Part shown: one piece after another, positions 1 through 8,697 of the stretch
How the letters are laid out: each line of letters begins with the position of its first letter
How positions within the stretch are numbered: position 1 is the stretch's first letter
NCBI GenBank assembly: GCA_947380915.1
Contig: CANCSY010000015.1
Span: forward strand, 1 to 30,590
Length of the DNA stretch: 30,590 nt
Reading direction: 5' to 3'
From: Beijerinckiaceae bacterium
GTDB lineage: Bacteria; Pseudomonadota; Alphaproteobacteria; Rhizobiales; Beijerinckiaceae
Notes under the pieces: generated by a model
What the model was told of the DNA's origin: nothing
What the model saw: the letters and a program-made list of their open reading frames with translations, nothing else
Databases searched by the model: none
Program-made: the position numbers and the translations under genes

Positions 1-531
1 GTCCGAAAAGTACCACGAGCCACCCGCCTCGAGCGGTATCAGCGCCACCCGCCCGAAGGGATAGCGGGACAGGATGGCGTTGCCGTGCAGTCCGTGCAGA
101 TTTGACTGGCCCGCGTGTTCGTCGCTCTCGCGCGCATCCCCCAGGGCCAGTTCAACGAACTCGACGCCAAACACATGGCCAAAGCCCAGCATCGCCGCGA
201 GCTCTGCGGTCGTATGGCGCTGGCCTGACCGCGCGCAGCCCCAGTCCATCTCCGTCGCCAGAACGAGATCAGCGCCACGTTCCCTGAGAACGCTGGCGGA
301 GGCCTCGACATGTTTGCAGCGCTCCATGTTCCAGGCCGCGATGGTCAGGACGTCAGTCTTGTCGCCTGGCGCTTCGGGTGGCTGAACAAGCTCCAGCTGC
401 GAAAGGCAGGACCATTGTGCGCTCCAGCGCGCATGCTCCGCCGCCGTTCGAGGAGATGCGTTGGCTTGATCGCGCTCGGCCTGTCCGGGCAGGATCATCC
501 GGGCCAAGACGTGCGTGACGATCTGTTTCAT
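1..531 (-). CDS. Endonuclease/exonuclease/phosphatase family protein, 3' end cut by window edge
   Basis: The frame is open from an ATG at 531 to base 1 (177 codons), so the C-terminal part lies outside the window. A GGAG sits 9 bases before the start, which supports it. From about residue 71 the translation shows the first strand of the EEP fold (LTIAAWNMERC, with the metal-ligand Asn), then a conserved acidic position (LVLATEMDWG, Glu) and the HGNAILSRYP motif near residue 150, typical of DNase I-like and sphingomyelinase-like phosphodiesterases. These enzymes cleave phosphodiester bonds with Mg2+. The first 60 residues are not similar to anything I recognise, and no signal peptide is evident. 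The catalytic His/Asp of the C-terminal half cannot be checked. The substrate is unknown. It is divergent from the SOS peptide/dnaE unit. Confidence 0.8.
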   Translation of the reverse strand, partial: MKQIVTHVLARMILPGQAERDQANASPRTAAEHARWSAQWSCLSQLELVQPPEAPGDKTDVLTIAAWNMERCKHVEASASVLRERGADLVLATEMDWGCARSGQRHTTAELAAMLGFGHVFGVEFVELALGDARESDEHAGQSNLHGLHGNAILSRYPFGRVALIPLEAGGSWYFSD

Positions 532-937
532 TTCAACGCTCCATTTGAAAGAATCTGAGGGCCTGTTGAAAGAACCAATCGGGCGAGGCGGTCAACCGAC
601 CATCCATTTTCGTGATTGAGTTTCGGTTTTAGTGAGTGTTTAGACTACCGCCCAAAGGCTGATAGTGGTGCTGAAGGTGTCACGTTGATGACAGCTTATC
701 CGGTCACGCCTGCGCCCCGAGGCGTGGCGGCGCCTGCCGCCAAAGGTCCCTGCGCGCCGGGATGAACCTGAGGTGAGGCTATGGGTCCATCAACGCCTTG
801 ATCAACATGGCTGCTGGAGCGAGTTCGGCGTCTCCTTTGCTGATGTTCCCGACTGCGTGGCTGTTATGGCTGGTGCGGGGAATCAAGATCGAGCAGCCAT
901 TATCGTCGCAGCCCCATGCCATGACATGCGACTAAGC
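532..937. other. Gene-poor spacer upstream of the SOS promoter
   Basis: About 400 bases with no gene I can support. Short open frames exist on both strands (for example a 48-codon minus-strand frame ending near 780), but none has a recognisable motif together with a convincing ribosome site. The segment must hold the promoter of the minus-strand EEP gene. Confidence 0.4.
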
Positions 938-965
938 TTGACAAGGAACAAAATTAGAACATAAT
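938..965 (+). promoter_or_regulatory. LexA-controlled promoter (SOS box GAAC-N7-GAAC)
   Basis: A TTGACA -35 box at 938-943 and a CATAAT -10 box at 960-965 are separated by 16 bases. The alphaproteobacterial LexA operator GAAC-N7-GAAC lies at 946-960 and fills the spacer, so bound LexA would exclude RNA polymerase. Transcription would start near 972, leaving a leader of about 25 bases before the ATG at 996. The match to both promoter and operator is direct; repression by LexA is inferred from the known operator of this class. Confidence 0.85.
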
Positions 966-995
966 AGGTACATTCCGCGTTTACGGGAGGTTCCT

Positions 996-1094
996 ATGGT
1001 ACGCATGCTCCTTGCTGATATTACCGAACTGGTTTCGCTGGCCGCCTTCATTTCCCTCATCGCCGTGGTGGCGCGGGGCATGGGCGCTGCATAA
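996..1094 (+). CDS. SOS-controlled 32-residue single-pass membrane peptide (SidA-like candidate)
   Basis: The gene has ATG at 996, TAA at 1092-1094 and a strong GGGAGG five bases upstream. The peptide begins MVRMLLADITE, followed by a hydrophobic segment at residues 12-26 (LVSLAAFISLIAVVA), then Arg27 and a short Gly/Ala tail, so it should be a single inner-membrane helix. It is the first gene after a LexA-box promoter. In Caulobacter the SOS response makes SidA, a 29-residue inner-membrane peptide that blocks division through FtsW/FtsN; the size, topology and regulation here fit that kind of protein. I cannot claim sequence homology from memory. No strong terminator separates it from dnaE 90 bases downstream, so some read-through is likely. 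It is too short for most gene finders. Confidence 0.75.
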   Translation: MVRMLLADITELVSLAAFISLIAVVARGMGAA

Positions 1095-1184
1095 AGTCAG
1101 GCTCCGGCCTGTTGAAATCTCCATGGAAGCTCGACCCGGGGGCCGCGATCCCCCATGATGACGGCCCATCCCCGGAGAATCCCC

Positions 1185-4100
1185 GTGAGTCCTGTGCTTC
1201 GAGACGTCGGCTTCGTGCATCTGCATGTGCACACCTCCTTCTCCCTTCGGGAAGGCGCGCTGACCATCGCCAAGCTCGGCAAATTCGCCGCCGCCGATCG
1301 CCAGCCCGCGATCGCCATCACGGACACCAACAATCTCTTTGGCGCGCTGGAATTCTCCGAGAAGCTCGCCAAGGACGGCATCCAGCCCATCGTGGGCATC
1401 CAGCTCACGGTGGATTTCGGCGACGGGGCGGGCCTGGGCGGGCGCCCGCACGAGCAGCGGGAATTGGGTCGTGGCTCCATCGTGCTGCTGGCCCAGAGCG
1501 AGCGCGGCTACATGAACCTGATGGATCTGGGCAGCCGCGCCTGGCTCGATCCGGAGGCGGGCGACACGCCCCACGTGCTGCTGCGCCATTTCACCGGCGC
1601 GACTGACGGGGTCATCGCGCTGACCGGCGGCCCCACGGGCGGGCTCGACCGCCTGCTCGCCATGGGCCGCCCCGAGCCCGCCGCCCTGCGCCTCGCCGCC
1701 CTGCAGGAACTCTTCCCAAACCGGTTGTATGTCGAGCTGCAACGCCATGGGAGAGAATCGGAAAAGGAGGTTGAGCCCCAGCTTCTGGATCTCGCCTATG
1801 AGCGGGGCCTGCCGCTGGTGGCGACCAATGAACCCTTCTTCGCCGCCCGCTCCGACCATGACGCCCATGACGCCCTGCTGTGCATCGCCGATGGGGCGCT
1901 GGTCTCCCAGACCGACCGGCGGCAGGTCACCGCCGAACATCGCTTCAAGACCCGGGCGGAGATGCTGGAGCTCTTCGCCGATCTGCCGGAGGCAACCGCT
2001 AACACGGTCGAGATCGCCCTGCGCTGCGCCTATCGGCCACTGACGCGCAAGCCCATCCTGCCGCGCTTCACCACGGGCGCAGCCGCCGAGGATGGTGAGG
2101 CGGCGGAAATCGCCGAGGCGCTGGAGATGCGCCAGCAGGCGCAAGAGGGTCTGGCGGCGCGCCTCGCCGCTCATGGGCCGGCGCCGGGCCTGGCCGCCAG
2201 CGATTATGAAGAGCGGCTGGATTTCGAGCTGGGCATCATCACGCGCATGAAATTCCCCGGCTATTTTCTCATTGTGGCCGACTTCATCAAATGGGCCAAG
2301 GCCCAGGGCATTCCGGTGGGGCCGGGGCGCGGCTCGGGCGCAGGCTCGCTGGTCGCCTACGCCCTCACCATCACCGATCTGGATCCCCTGCGCTTCGGCC
2401 TCCTCTTCGAGCGATTCCTGAATCCTGAACGCGTGTCCATGCCCGATTTCGACATCGATTTCTGTCAGGACCGGCGCGACGAGGTCATCCGCTACGTGCG
2501 CGACCGCTATGGATCGGACCGGGTGGCGCAGATCATCACCTTCGGCTCGTTTCTGGCGCGCGGCGTCATGCGCAATGTTGGCCGCGTGCTGGAGATGCCG
2601 CTGGGGCAGGTGGACAAGCTCGCCAAGCTGGTGCCGCAGAATCCGGCGGCGCCCGTCAGCCTCGCCCAGGCCCTTGAGGGCGAGCCGCGCCTGCGCGAAG
2701 CCGCCGAGGCCGATCCGCGGGTGGCGCGCATGCTGGAGGTCGCCAAGACCCTGGAGGGGCTCTATTCCAACGCCTCCACCCATGCGGCGGGCATCGTCAT
2801 CGGCGACCGGCCCCTGCATCAACTGGTGCCGCTCTACCGCGATCCCAAGTCCGAGATGCCCGCCACCCAGTTCAATATGAAATGGGTCGAGCCCGCCGGC
2901 CTCGTGAAATTCGACTTTCTAGGCCTGAAGACCCTTACGACCCTCTCGACGACCGTGAAGCTGCTGGCCCAGCGCGGCGTGGTGGTGGACCTCTCCAAGA
3001 TCCCGCTCGACGACGCCAGGACCTACGAGATGCTCGGACGCGGCGAGACCATCGGCGTGTTCCAATTGGAAAGCGCAGGCATGCGCAAGGCGCTGGCGGA
3101 GATGCGCGCTGACCGGCTCGAGGACATCATCGCCCTCGTGGCGCTCTACCGACCCGGCCCCATGGCCAATATCCCCACCTATTGCGCGGTCAAGCTGGGA
3201 GAGCAGGAGGCGGATTACCCCCACGAATCCCTGCGCCCGATCCTGGAAGAGACCTGCGGCGTCATCATCTACCAGGAACAGGTGATGCAGGCGGCCCAGT
3301 CCTTGTCGGGCTATTCGCTGGGCGAGGCGGATCTGCTGCGCCGCGCCATGGGCAAGAAGATCAAGGCGGAGATGGACGCCCAGCGCGACCGCTTCGTGCG
3401 CGGCGCCATAGAGCGCGGCATGCTCAAGCCCAAGGCGGACGAGATTTTCGATCTCCTGGCCAAATTCGCCGACTACGGCTTCAACAAGAGCCACGCGGCG
3501 GCCTATGCGCTGATCGCCTACCAGACCGGCTGGTTCAAGGCGAACTATCCGGTGGAGTTCATCGCGGCCTCCATGACGCTGGACAAGAGCAACACGGACA
3601 AGCTCTCCGAATTCCGCAACGAGGCGCGGCGGCTTGGCCTGCGCGTCGAGCCGCCCTCGATCAACCATTCGGGCGTCAATTTCGAAGTCCATGGGGACGG
3701 GGAGGGGGGCTATCTCATCCGCTACGCATTCTCGGCGGTGAAGGGGGTAGGCGAGGGTCAGGCCGCGGCCATCGTCGCGGCGCGGGGCGACCAGCCTTTC
3801 AAGGATCTCGGGGATTTCGCAAGGCGGATCAACCCGCGCGAGATCAACAAGAAGGTTCTGGAGAGCCTGGCCGCCACCGGCGCCTTCGACGAGCTTGAGC
3901 CGGATCGCGCCCGCGCCTTTGCTGCGGTGGAGACTATTCTGGCGGTGGCCAACCGCGCCCAGGAAGACCGTGTGCAGGGGCAGGCGGGCCTTTTCGGGAT
4001 GGAGGCTGGGGCGGAGCGGTTCGATACGCCGAAGGCCCAGCCATGGGCCGCAGCCGAGCGCCTGCGCAGGGAGTTCGAGGCGGCCGGGTTCTTCCTCTCG

Positions 4101-4670
4101 GGCCACCCGCTCGACGACTATACGACGGTACTCAAGCGCATGCGGGTGCAGCGCTGGGCTGAATTCGCCCGCTCGGTGAAGCAGGGCGCTTCAGCGGCGA
4201 GGCTCGCCGCCACGGTGCTTGACCGCGCCGAGCGACGCACCAAGTCCGGCAACAAGATGGGCATAGTGACCCTGTCCGACCCCTCGGGCCAATATGAGGC
4301 CATCATCTTCCAGGAGGGCCTGAACCAGTTCCGCGACCTGCTGGAGAAGGGCTCCGTTGTTCTTGTGTCCGTGCAGGCCAATGTGGAGGGTGAGGACGTG
4401 CGTGCGCGCATTGTCACGGTCGAGCCGCTCGATCAGGCCGCGAGCCGGGTCCAGAAGGGCCTGCGCATCTTCCTGCGGGACGACAGCGCCCTGTCTTCCA
4501 TCTCCCAGCGCCTCAGCGGGCGGGGCGAGGGCGAGGTTTCGCTCGTGCTGATGATGGATCGGGACGCGAGCGAGATCGAGGTGAAGTTGCCTGGCCGCTT
4601 CATGATCACGCCGCAGATCGCGGGGGCCTTGAAGAGCATACCTGGCATCGTGGCGGTGGAGCAGGTCTAA
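1185..4670 (+). CDS. dnaE: DNA polymerase III subunit alpha (replicative DnaE1)
   Basis: The 1161-residue product is the catalytic subunit of the replicative polymerase. It opens with a PHP domain (FVHLHVHTSFS, residues about 9-19), then the palm with the catalytic aspartates Asp421 and Asp423 in PDFDIDF and Asp577 in VKFDFLG, the fingers (around FADYGFNKSHAAAYA), a helix-hairpin-helix region and a C-terminal OB fold near residues 1000-1100. The length and the VHLHVHT start fit DnaE1, not the shorter SOS polymerase DnaE2. I chose GTG at 1185 because GGAGA lies six bases before it. An in-frame ATG at 1155 is possible but has no good ribosome site and adds ten poorly conserved residues. The gene is 90 bases after the SOS peptide in the same direction. 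Confidence 0.97.
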   Translation: MSPVLRDVGFVHLHVHTSFSLREGALTIAKLGKFAAADRQPAIAITDTNNLFGALEFSEKLAKDGIQPIVGIQLTVDFGDGAGLGGRPHEQRELGRGSIVLLAQSERGYMNLMDLGSRAWLDPEAGDTPHVLLRHFTGATDGVIALTGGPTGGLDRLLAMGRPEPAALRLAALQELFPNRLYVELQRHGRESEKEVEPQLLDLAYERGLPLVATNEPFFAARSDHDAHDALLCIADGALVSQTDRRQVTAEHRFKTRAEMLELFADLPEATANTVEIALRCAYRPLTRKPILPRFTTGAAAEDGEAAEIAEALEMRQQAQEGLAARLAAHGPAPGLAASDYEERLDFELGIITRMKFPGYFLIVADFIKWAKAQGIPVGPGRGSGAGSLVAYALTITDLDPLRFGLLFERFLNPERVSMPDFDIDFCQDRRDEVIRYVRDRYGSDRVAQIITFGSFLARGVMRNVGRVLEMPLGQVDKLAKLVPQNPAAPVSLAQALEGEPRLREAAEADPRVARMLEVAKTLEGLYSNASTHAAGIVIGDRPLHQLVPLYRDPKSEMPATQFNMKWVEPAGLVKFDFLGLKTLTTLSTTVKLLAQRGVVVDLSKIPLDDARTYEMLGRGETIGVFQLESAGMRKALAEMRADRLEDIIALVALYRPGPMANIPTYCAVKLGEQEADYPHESLRPILEETCGVIIYQEQVMQAAQSLSGYSLGEADLLRRAMGKKIKAEMDAQRDRFVRGAIERGMLKPKADEIFDLLAKFADYGFNKSHAAAYALIAYQTGWFKANYPVEFIAASMTLDKSNTDKLSEFRNEARRLGLRVEPPSINHSGVNFEVHGDGEGGYLIRYAFSAVKGVGEGQAAAIVAARGDQPFKDLGDFARRINPREINKKVLESLAATGAFDELEPDRARAFAAVETILAVANRAQEDRVQGQAGLFGMEAGAERFDTPKAQPWAAAERLRREFEAAGFFLSGHPLDDYTTVLKRMRVQRWAEFARSVKQGASAARLAATVLDRAERRTKSGNKMGIVTLSDPSGQYEAIIFQEGLNQFRDLLEKGSVVLVSVQANVEGEDVRARIVTVEPLDQAASRVQKGLRIFLRDDSALSSISQRLSGRGEGEVSLVLMMDRDASEIEVKLPGRFMITPQIAGALKSIPGIVAVEQV

Positions 4671-4693
4671 TCTGGAGCGAACCTCCGGATTTT
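4671..4693 (+). terminator. Probable intrinsic terminator of dnaE
   Basis: Directly after the dnaE stop a 7-bp hairpin (4671-4677 with 4683-4689, one G-T pair, five-base loop) is followed by TTTT at 4690-4693. The stem is short, so strength is uncertain. Confidence 0.5.
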
Positions 4694-4757
4694 CGGGGCT
4701 TTGCCGGAGAGGGCGTCGCTTTTTGCGCCCGCAGCAGAAAAATCGCTCCGCCTCGCC

Positions 4758-4786
4758 TTGCATAAGCGCGGCGCCGCCTTTATAGC
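4758..4786 (+). promoter_or_regulatory. Candidate promoter of tRNA-Glu
   Basis: TTGCAT at 4758-4763 and TATAGC at 4781-4786 are spaced by 17 bases and lie 37 bases before the tRNA. Each hexamer differs from consensus at one or two positions. This is inferred from position and spacing only. Confidence 0.4.
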
Positions 4787-4822
4787 TCCGTGCGTCTGCG
4801 GAGCCGACTCGCTCCGCTCGCT

Positions 4823-4898
4823 GCGCCCATCGTCTAGCGGTCTAGGACATCACCCTTTCACGGTGAAGACACGGGTTCGATTCCCGTTGGGCGTGCCA
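4823..4898 (+). tRNA. tRNA-Glu (anticodon TTC)
   Basis: A full cloverleaf can be drawn. The acceptor stem is 4823-4829 with 4888-4894 (final pair G-U), with discriminator G4895 and an encoded CCA at 4896-4898. The anticodon stem is TCACC/GGTGA with loop CTTTCAC, giving anticodon TTC at 4857-4859. The T arm contains GGTTCGATTCC. The 76-base length and the CATCGTCTAGCGG start match bacterial tRNA-Glu. It reads GAA and GAG codons and, as in other bacteria, may also supply glutamyl-tRNA for tetrapyrrole synthesis. Confidence 0.96.
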
Positions 4899-4986
4899 CC
4901 AGATCTCATTCCTCACCTTTTCGATTCCACTCGCCTGCCTCCTTCGGAGGGCGTGTTGCCCGTTCACGGCAGCGCGTGTGCAGGCT

Positions 4987-5135
4987 CTACGGGATGCGGT
5001 TCCAGACTTTGGTTGCGGCGCCATGGGCACGAAATATTTGTCCATCCTTGAGAATGCTGAAGCGCCAAGATCCGGGCAACCACTTGAAAGGCGGTTCGCC
5101 CGGGATGCCATGGCATGGATGAAACAAGGCGTAGT
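4987..5135 (-). pseudogene. Possible C-terminal remnant of an unidentified protein
   Basis: Between the 3' end of the Mo-hydroxylase gene and tRNA-Glu, one minus-strand frame ends at a TAG (4987-4989) and reads like a natural protein tail, rich in Trp, Phe and Pro (for example GEPPFKWLPGSWRFSILKDG and a final KVWNRIP). It has no start codon or ribosome site of its own; upstream the frame runs into the overlapping Mo-hydroxylase gene. I do not recognise the family. It may be the tail of a gene cut when the neighbouring cluster arrived, or only a chance open frame. Confidence 0.25.
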
Positions 5136-7478
5136 CTAAGTATGAGTTGCTGAACCGGCCTTCGCCTCCGTGATCGCCCGCCACAGACGCTCCGGCGTCG
5201 CTGGCATCGGCAGGTCCCGGACGCCAAGCGGGCTGAGCGCATTCACGACCGCGTTGGCGACCGCAGACAATGCGCCCACCGTACCCGCCTCGCCCGCGCC
5301 CTTGACGCCCAGCGGGTTCGCCTTGGTCAGAACCTCATTGGTTTGGACTTCCATTGAGCTAACGTCCGAGGCGCGTGGCATGGCATAGTCCATGAATGAC
5401 GCCGTCACGATCTGTCCTGAACCAGGATCGTAGCGCATGTCCTCCAGCAGGATCTGGCCGATTCCTTGCGCCACGCCGCCGTGAATCTGTCCCTTCAACA
5501 ACATAGGGTTCATCACGAGGCCGACGTCGTCGACCACGTTGTAGTTGACGATTTCGACCGAGCCCGTCTCTTCATCGACCTCCACCTCGCAGAGGTGGCA
5601 GCCGTTCGGATAGGTGGGTTGGTCGATCGTATGGACGGCGCTGGCGATCAGGCCGGGCTCCTCGCCGGGCGGGATCTTCTTTGGATCCACGGCAGCCTTG
5701 GCGATTTCCTTGATGGTGATGGCGCGGTCGGTGCCTGCGACGGTGAAGACGCCTGAATTGAAATTGATGTCCGCGACGTTGGCTTCCATGACATGGGCCG
5801 CGATCTTGCGCGCTTTTTCGATGATCTTTGTCGTGGCGAGATTGATGGCGGCGCCGCCATGCGCCGCCGAGCGCGAGCCCCCGGTGCCATGGCCGAAGGC
5901 GACCTTGTCCGTATCGCCGCTGACATAGCCTATGTCCTGCGGTTTCATGCCGAGCCTGTCGCAGACGATCTGTTTGAAAACGGTTTCGTGGCCCTGGCCA
6001 TTGGTGACTGAGCCGGTGAGGATCGTCGCAGTGCCGGAGCGGTCGAAGCGCAACTCCGCCCCCTCGACGCCGGGGCTGGCGGCCTTTTCAATGCTGTTGG
6101 ATATGCCGATACCGCGCAGTTTGCCACGCGACCTTGCTTCGGCGCGCCGGGTCTCGAAGCCGGCATAGTCGCCCATCTCGAGGGCTGCCTGCATGTTCTT
6201 CTCGAACTCTCCGGAATCGTAGTTGAACACCAGCGCCGTCTTGTAGGGGATGGCCGAGGTCGGGATCATGTTGCGGCGGCGAAGTTCAACCGCATCCATG
6301 CCGATCTCCGCCGCAGCGATATCGATGATGCGCTCGATCATGTAAGTGGCTTCTGGTCGGCCGGCGCCACGATAGGGGCAGGTGAAATTGGTGTTGGTGA
6401 CGACGGCCGTGATGTCCACATGGATCGCCGGGATAAGATAGACCCCCGCGAAGCCGCCCATGTTGTTGAAGAAGGGGCCGGGTGTCTGTGATGTGATGTA
6501 GGCGCCCATGTTGCCATAGGTGAACGCACGCAGCGCGACGAACTTCCCATCCTTGTCGAGGCCTAACTCCACATCGGCGACGCTGTCGCGGCCATGGCCA
6601 TCGGTCATCAAGGCCTCGGTACGTGTTGCGGTCCATTTGACCGGGCGGCCAGTCACCTTTGACCCCAGCAGCACCAGCGCCGCCTCATGGTAGATGCCTG
6701 ACTTCATCCCGAAACTGCCGCCCACGTCGCCCACGATGACACGAACGCTGCTTTCGGGTTTCTTCAGGATGCGGCTGGCGAGCCGCGAGCGATAGGGGTG
6801 GGCGCCCTGAATGGTCGTATGGAGCGTGTAATGATCCTGCGCGCAGTTGTAGTCGCCCACGTAGCCGCGTGGCTCCATGGGGTTCGCCGAGACACGGTTG
6901 ATGACAAAGCGATGTTTTACGACAGTTGCGGCCGAGGCCATATTGGCTTCGGTCTTTTCCTTGTTCCCCATGAGTTTGACATAGCCGATGTTGTCCGGGC
7001 GCTCGTCCCAGACACTGGGCGCGCCGGGCTCGAGCGCCGACATCTGATCGACAACGGCGGGCAGGGGCTCATAGTCAACCTCGATCAGTTCCGCCGCATC
7101 CATTGCGCGGGCTATGCTGTCCGCCACCACGAAGGCGATGTAGTCGCCGACAAAGCGCACCCGGTCCTTGACCAGGGGAGGAAAGGGATGGCTGAACATG
7201 GGCGCGCCATCGCGCAATTTCTGGCCGCTCCCGACAGGCAAATCGCCGAAGCCGGCGCTTTTCCAGTCCTCGTAGGTCAGCACGGCGAGCACGCCCGGCG
7301 CCTGCCGGGCGGCGCCGATGTCCATGCGCTTGATCCTGGCCGCAGCGTGAGGTGATCGGAGCACGAATCCATAGGCCATGTTCGGCAGCGTCACATCATC
7401 CACGTAACGGCCGCCGCCCCGCAAGAGGCGGGGATCTTCCGAGCGTGGAACTGGCTGACCGAGCGCGTATTCACCCAT
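5136..7478 (-). CDS. Xanthine dehydrogenase family protein, molybdopterin-binding (large) subunit
   Basis: The 780-residue protein is the Mo-cofactor subunit of an aldehyde oxidase/xanthine dehydrogenase/CO dehydrogenase-type hydroxylase. It has the N-terminal a/b hammerhead (GRYVDDVTLPNMAYGFVLRS), the cofactor motifs VGGSFGMKSG near residue 254, PYRGAGRPE near 369 and GQGHET, and the catalytic-Glu motif KGAGEAGT near 728. AYRGAGR-like loops mark form II (CoxL-like) enzymes rather than the Cys-containing loop of true CO dehydrogenase, so the substrate is probably an organic carbonyl or N-heterocycle. The start at 7478 is preceded by AGGAGG eight bases away; a longer frame to 7562 lacks this. 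The FAD and 2Fe-2S subunits that normally sit beside it are absent. Confidence 0.92.
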   Translation of the reverse strand: MGEYALGQPVPRSEDPRLLRGGGRYVDDVTLPNMAYGFVLRSPHAAARIKRMDIGAARQAPGVLAVLTYEDWKSAGFGDLPVGSGQKLRDGAPMFSHPFPPLVKDRVRFVGDYIAFVVADSIARAMDAAELIEVDYEPLPAVVDQMSALEPGAPSVWDERPDNIGYVKLMGNKEKTEANMASAATVVKHRFVINRVSANPMEPRGYVGDYNCAQDHYTLHTTIQGAHPYRSRLASRILKKPESSVRVIVGDVGGSFGMKSGIYHEAALVLLGSKVTGRPVKWTATRTEALMTDGHGRDSVADVELGLDKDGKFVALRAFTYGNMGAYITSQTPGPFFNNMGGFAGVYLIPAIHVDITAVVTNTNFTCPYRGAGRPEATYMIERIIDIAAAEIGMDAVELRRRNMIPTSAIPYKTALVFNYDSGEFEKNMQAALEMGDYAGFETRRAEARSRGKLRGIGISNSIEKAASPGVEGAELRFDRSGTATILTGSVTNGQGHETVFKQIVCDRLGMKPQDIGYVSGDTDKVAFGHGTGGSRSAAHGGAAINLATTKIIEKARKIAAHVMEANVADINFNSGVFTVAGTDRAITIKEIAKAAVDPKKIPPGEEPGLIASAVHTIDQPTYPNGCHLCEVEVDEETGSVEIVNYNVVDDVGLVMNPMLLKGQIHGGVAQGIGQILLEDMRYDPGSGQIVTASFMDYAMPRASDVSSMEVQTNEVLTKANPLGVKGAGEAGTVGALSAVANAVVNALSPLGVRDLPMPATPERLWRAITEAKAGSATHT

Positions 7479-7601
7479 GTTTCTGTCCTCCTTGAAACCT
7501 ATTCCCGACCCGACCTGCAAGGGACGGCGACGGTGATGACCACATCTGCCTTCACCTAACATGCCCGGGACGGTCGGGGATTACAAACGCTGGGGCACGC
7601 A

Positions 7602-8660
7602 TCAGTCGACGCCCGATTTCGTATCTTTGATGGCTTCGGCTCCCTTCAGTCGGATTGCCGACGAGACGAGCCGCAATGTATCGGGCGGCGCATCCAGCAG
7701 GTCAATGACGAGCTGTTGCAATTCCTCGCCACTTTTCGGGTCGATTTCCAGATTGAGCTGCGCCGCCTCGGCAAGAAATTGAGGGTCCACCATTGCGGCG
7801 TCAAATGCTCGGCGCAGCGCGTTGACGCGTTCCTTCGGCACGCCCTGATTGGTGACGACAGGCCTGGAAATCGCCGCAGCCTTCGAGACGAAGTCCAGCA
7901 CCAGTTGGTCTTGTGGCGACCTGGCGAGGTCCCGCGCCAGAGGCACCTCCAAATAATCGGGGATCTTTTTCATGCCGGTCTGGATCAGGAAATTGTACTT
8001 CGCCACGACCTCCGCTTTGGTTGATCCCAAAACCTGCGGGTTGCTGGTGCTGCGCGCTTCGACCTCTCCGCGTTCCATGGCGAGTGTCATTTCCGGGCCG
8101 CTCGGATAGCCATAGATGACCTTCAGGTTCGTCCCCAGGATATTGTTGTAAACCGCTGACAATTGCGTGACGATGGATCCGATGCCAGTCGCCGCCACCA
8201 CGGTTTCACGCCGTCTCGCGTCCTCCAGCGTCTTTGTCGGCGAGTCCTTTCTGGTGAACAGGAACTCGTTCGTATTGCTCATATTGCCGATCCAATTGAG
8301 CGAACGCATGTCGATTTTCAGGTTCTTGTCGAGCCCTAGCGCCTGATCCATCGGGAAGGATTGCGTGATCATCGTCAGCGCAGCGCCGTCCTTCAGGGCT
8401 ATGTTGGCGACATAATTCAACGCCACAAGGCCGCCGCCGCCTGGCATGTTGACAGGAAGGATAGAAGGATTCCCGGGAATATGGCGCGCCATGAAGCGGC
8501 CGAGAATTCGTGAATAGACATCATAGTTGCCGCCCGGCGCCGCGCGAATGTAGACGGTGAGTTGTCTGCCCCGGTAGAATTCCTCGATCGGATCGGCAAG
8601 CGCCGGCATTGCGCATCCCAGCCCCAAGAAGAATAGAAGGCCGCGCATTTTCATCAGCAT
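7602..8660 (-). CDS. TctC/Bug-type tricarboxylate transporter substrate-binding protein
   Basis: The 352-residue protein carries a signal peptide (hydrophobic residues 7-22, cleavage likely after PALA) and the Bug-family fold: a beta-strand plus glycine-rich loop (VYIRAAPGGNYDVYSRIL), then NMPGGGGLVALNYVAN and the ALxMERGEVEA segment of domain 2. Such proteins bind organic acids in the periplasm and deliver them to a TctA/TctB permease. An AAGGAG lies eight bases before ATG 8660. It is 123 bases upstream of the Mo-hydroxylase gene in the same direction, so the two may share a transcript. It is clearly paralogous to the protein at 9714-10772, which has exactly the same length. No permease gene is adjacent. 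Confidence 0.88.
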   Translation of the reverse strand: MLMKMRGLLFFLGLGCAMPALADPIEEFYRGRQLTVYIRAAPGGNYDVYSRILGRFMARHIPGNPSILPVNMPGGGGLVALNYVANIALKDGAALTMITQSFPMDQALGLDKNLKIDMRSLNWIGNMSNTNEFLFTRKDSPTKTLEDARRRETVVAATGIGSIVTQLSAVYNNILGTNLKVIYGYPSGPEMTLAMERGEVEARSTSNPQVLGSTKAEVVAKYNFLIQTGMKKIPDYLEVPLARDLARSPQDQLVLDFVSKAAAISRPVVTNQGVPKERVNALRRAFDAAMVDPQFLAEAAQLNLEIDPKSGEELQQLVIDLLDAPPDTLRLVSSAIRLKGAEAIKDTKSGVD

Positions 8661-8697
8661 TTGCTAATCTCCTTCAGATCACGCGCACAAGATCGGG

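Noticed and set aside
773..964. 63-codon plus-strand open frame before the SOS peptide
   Set aside because: It runs through the LexA-box promoter and has no recognisable motif.
981..2822. 613-codon open frame on the minus strand
   Set aside because: It lies antisense to dnaE and its translation is rich in His/Arg/Gln/Gly with no family motif; a codon-bias shadow of a GC-rich gene.
1185..4670. The polymerase could be the SOS enzyme DnaE2 because of the LexA box upstream
   Set aside because: The length (1161 residues) and the VHLHVHT PHP start are those of replicative DnaE1; imuA and imuB are not beside it.
7479..7562. N-terminal extension of the Mo-hydroxylase to 7562
   Set aside because: The extension has Arg/His-rich non-conserved sequence and no ribosome site, while AGGAGG precedes ATG 7478.
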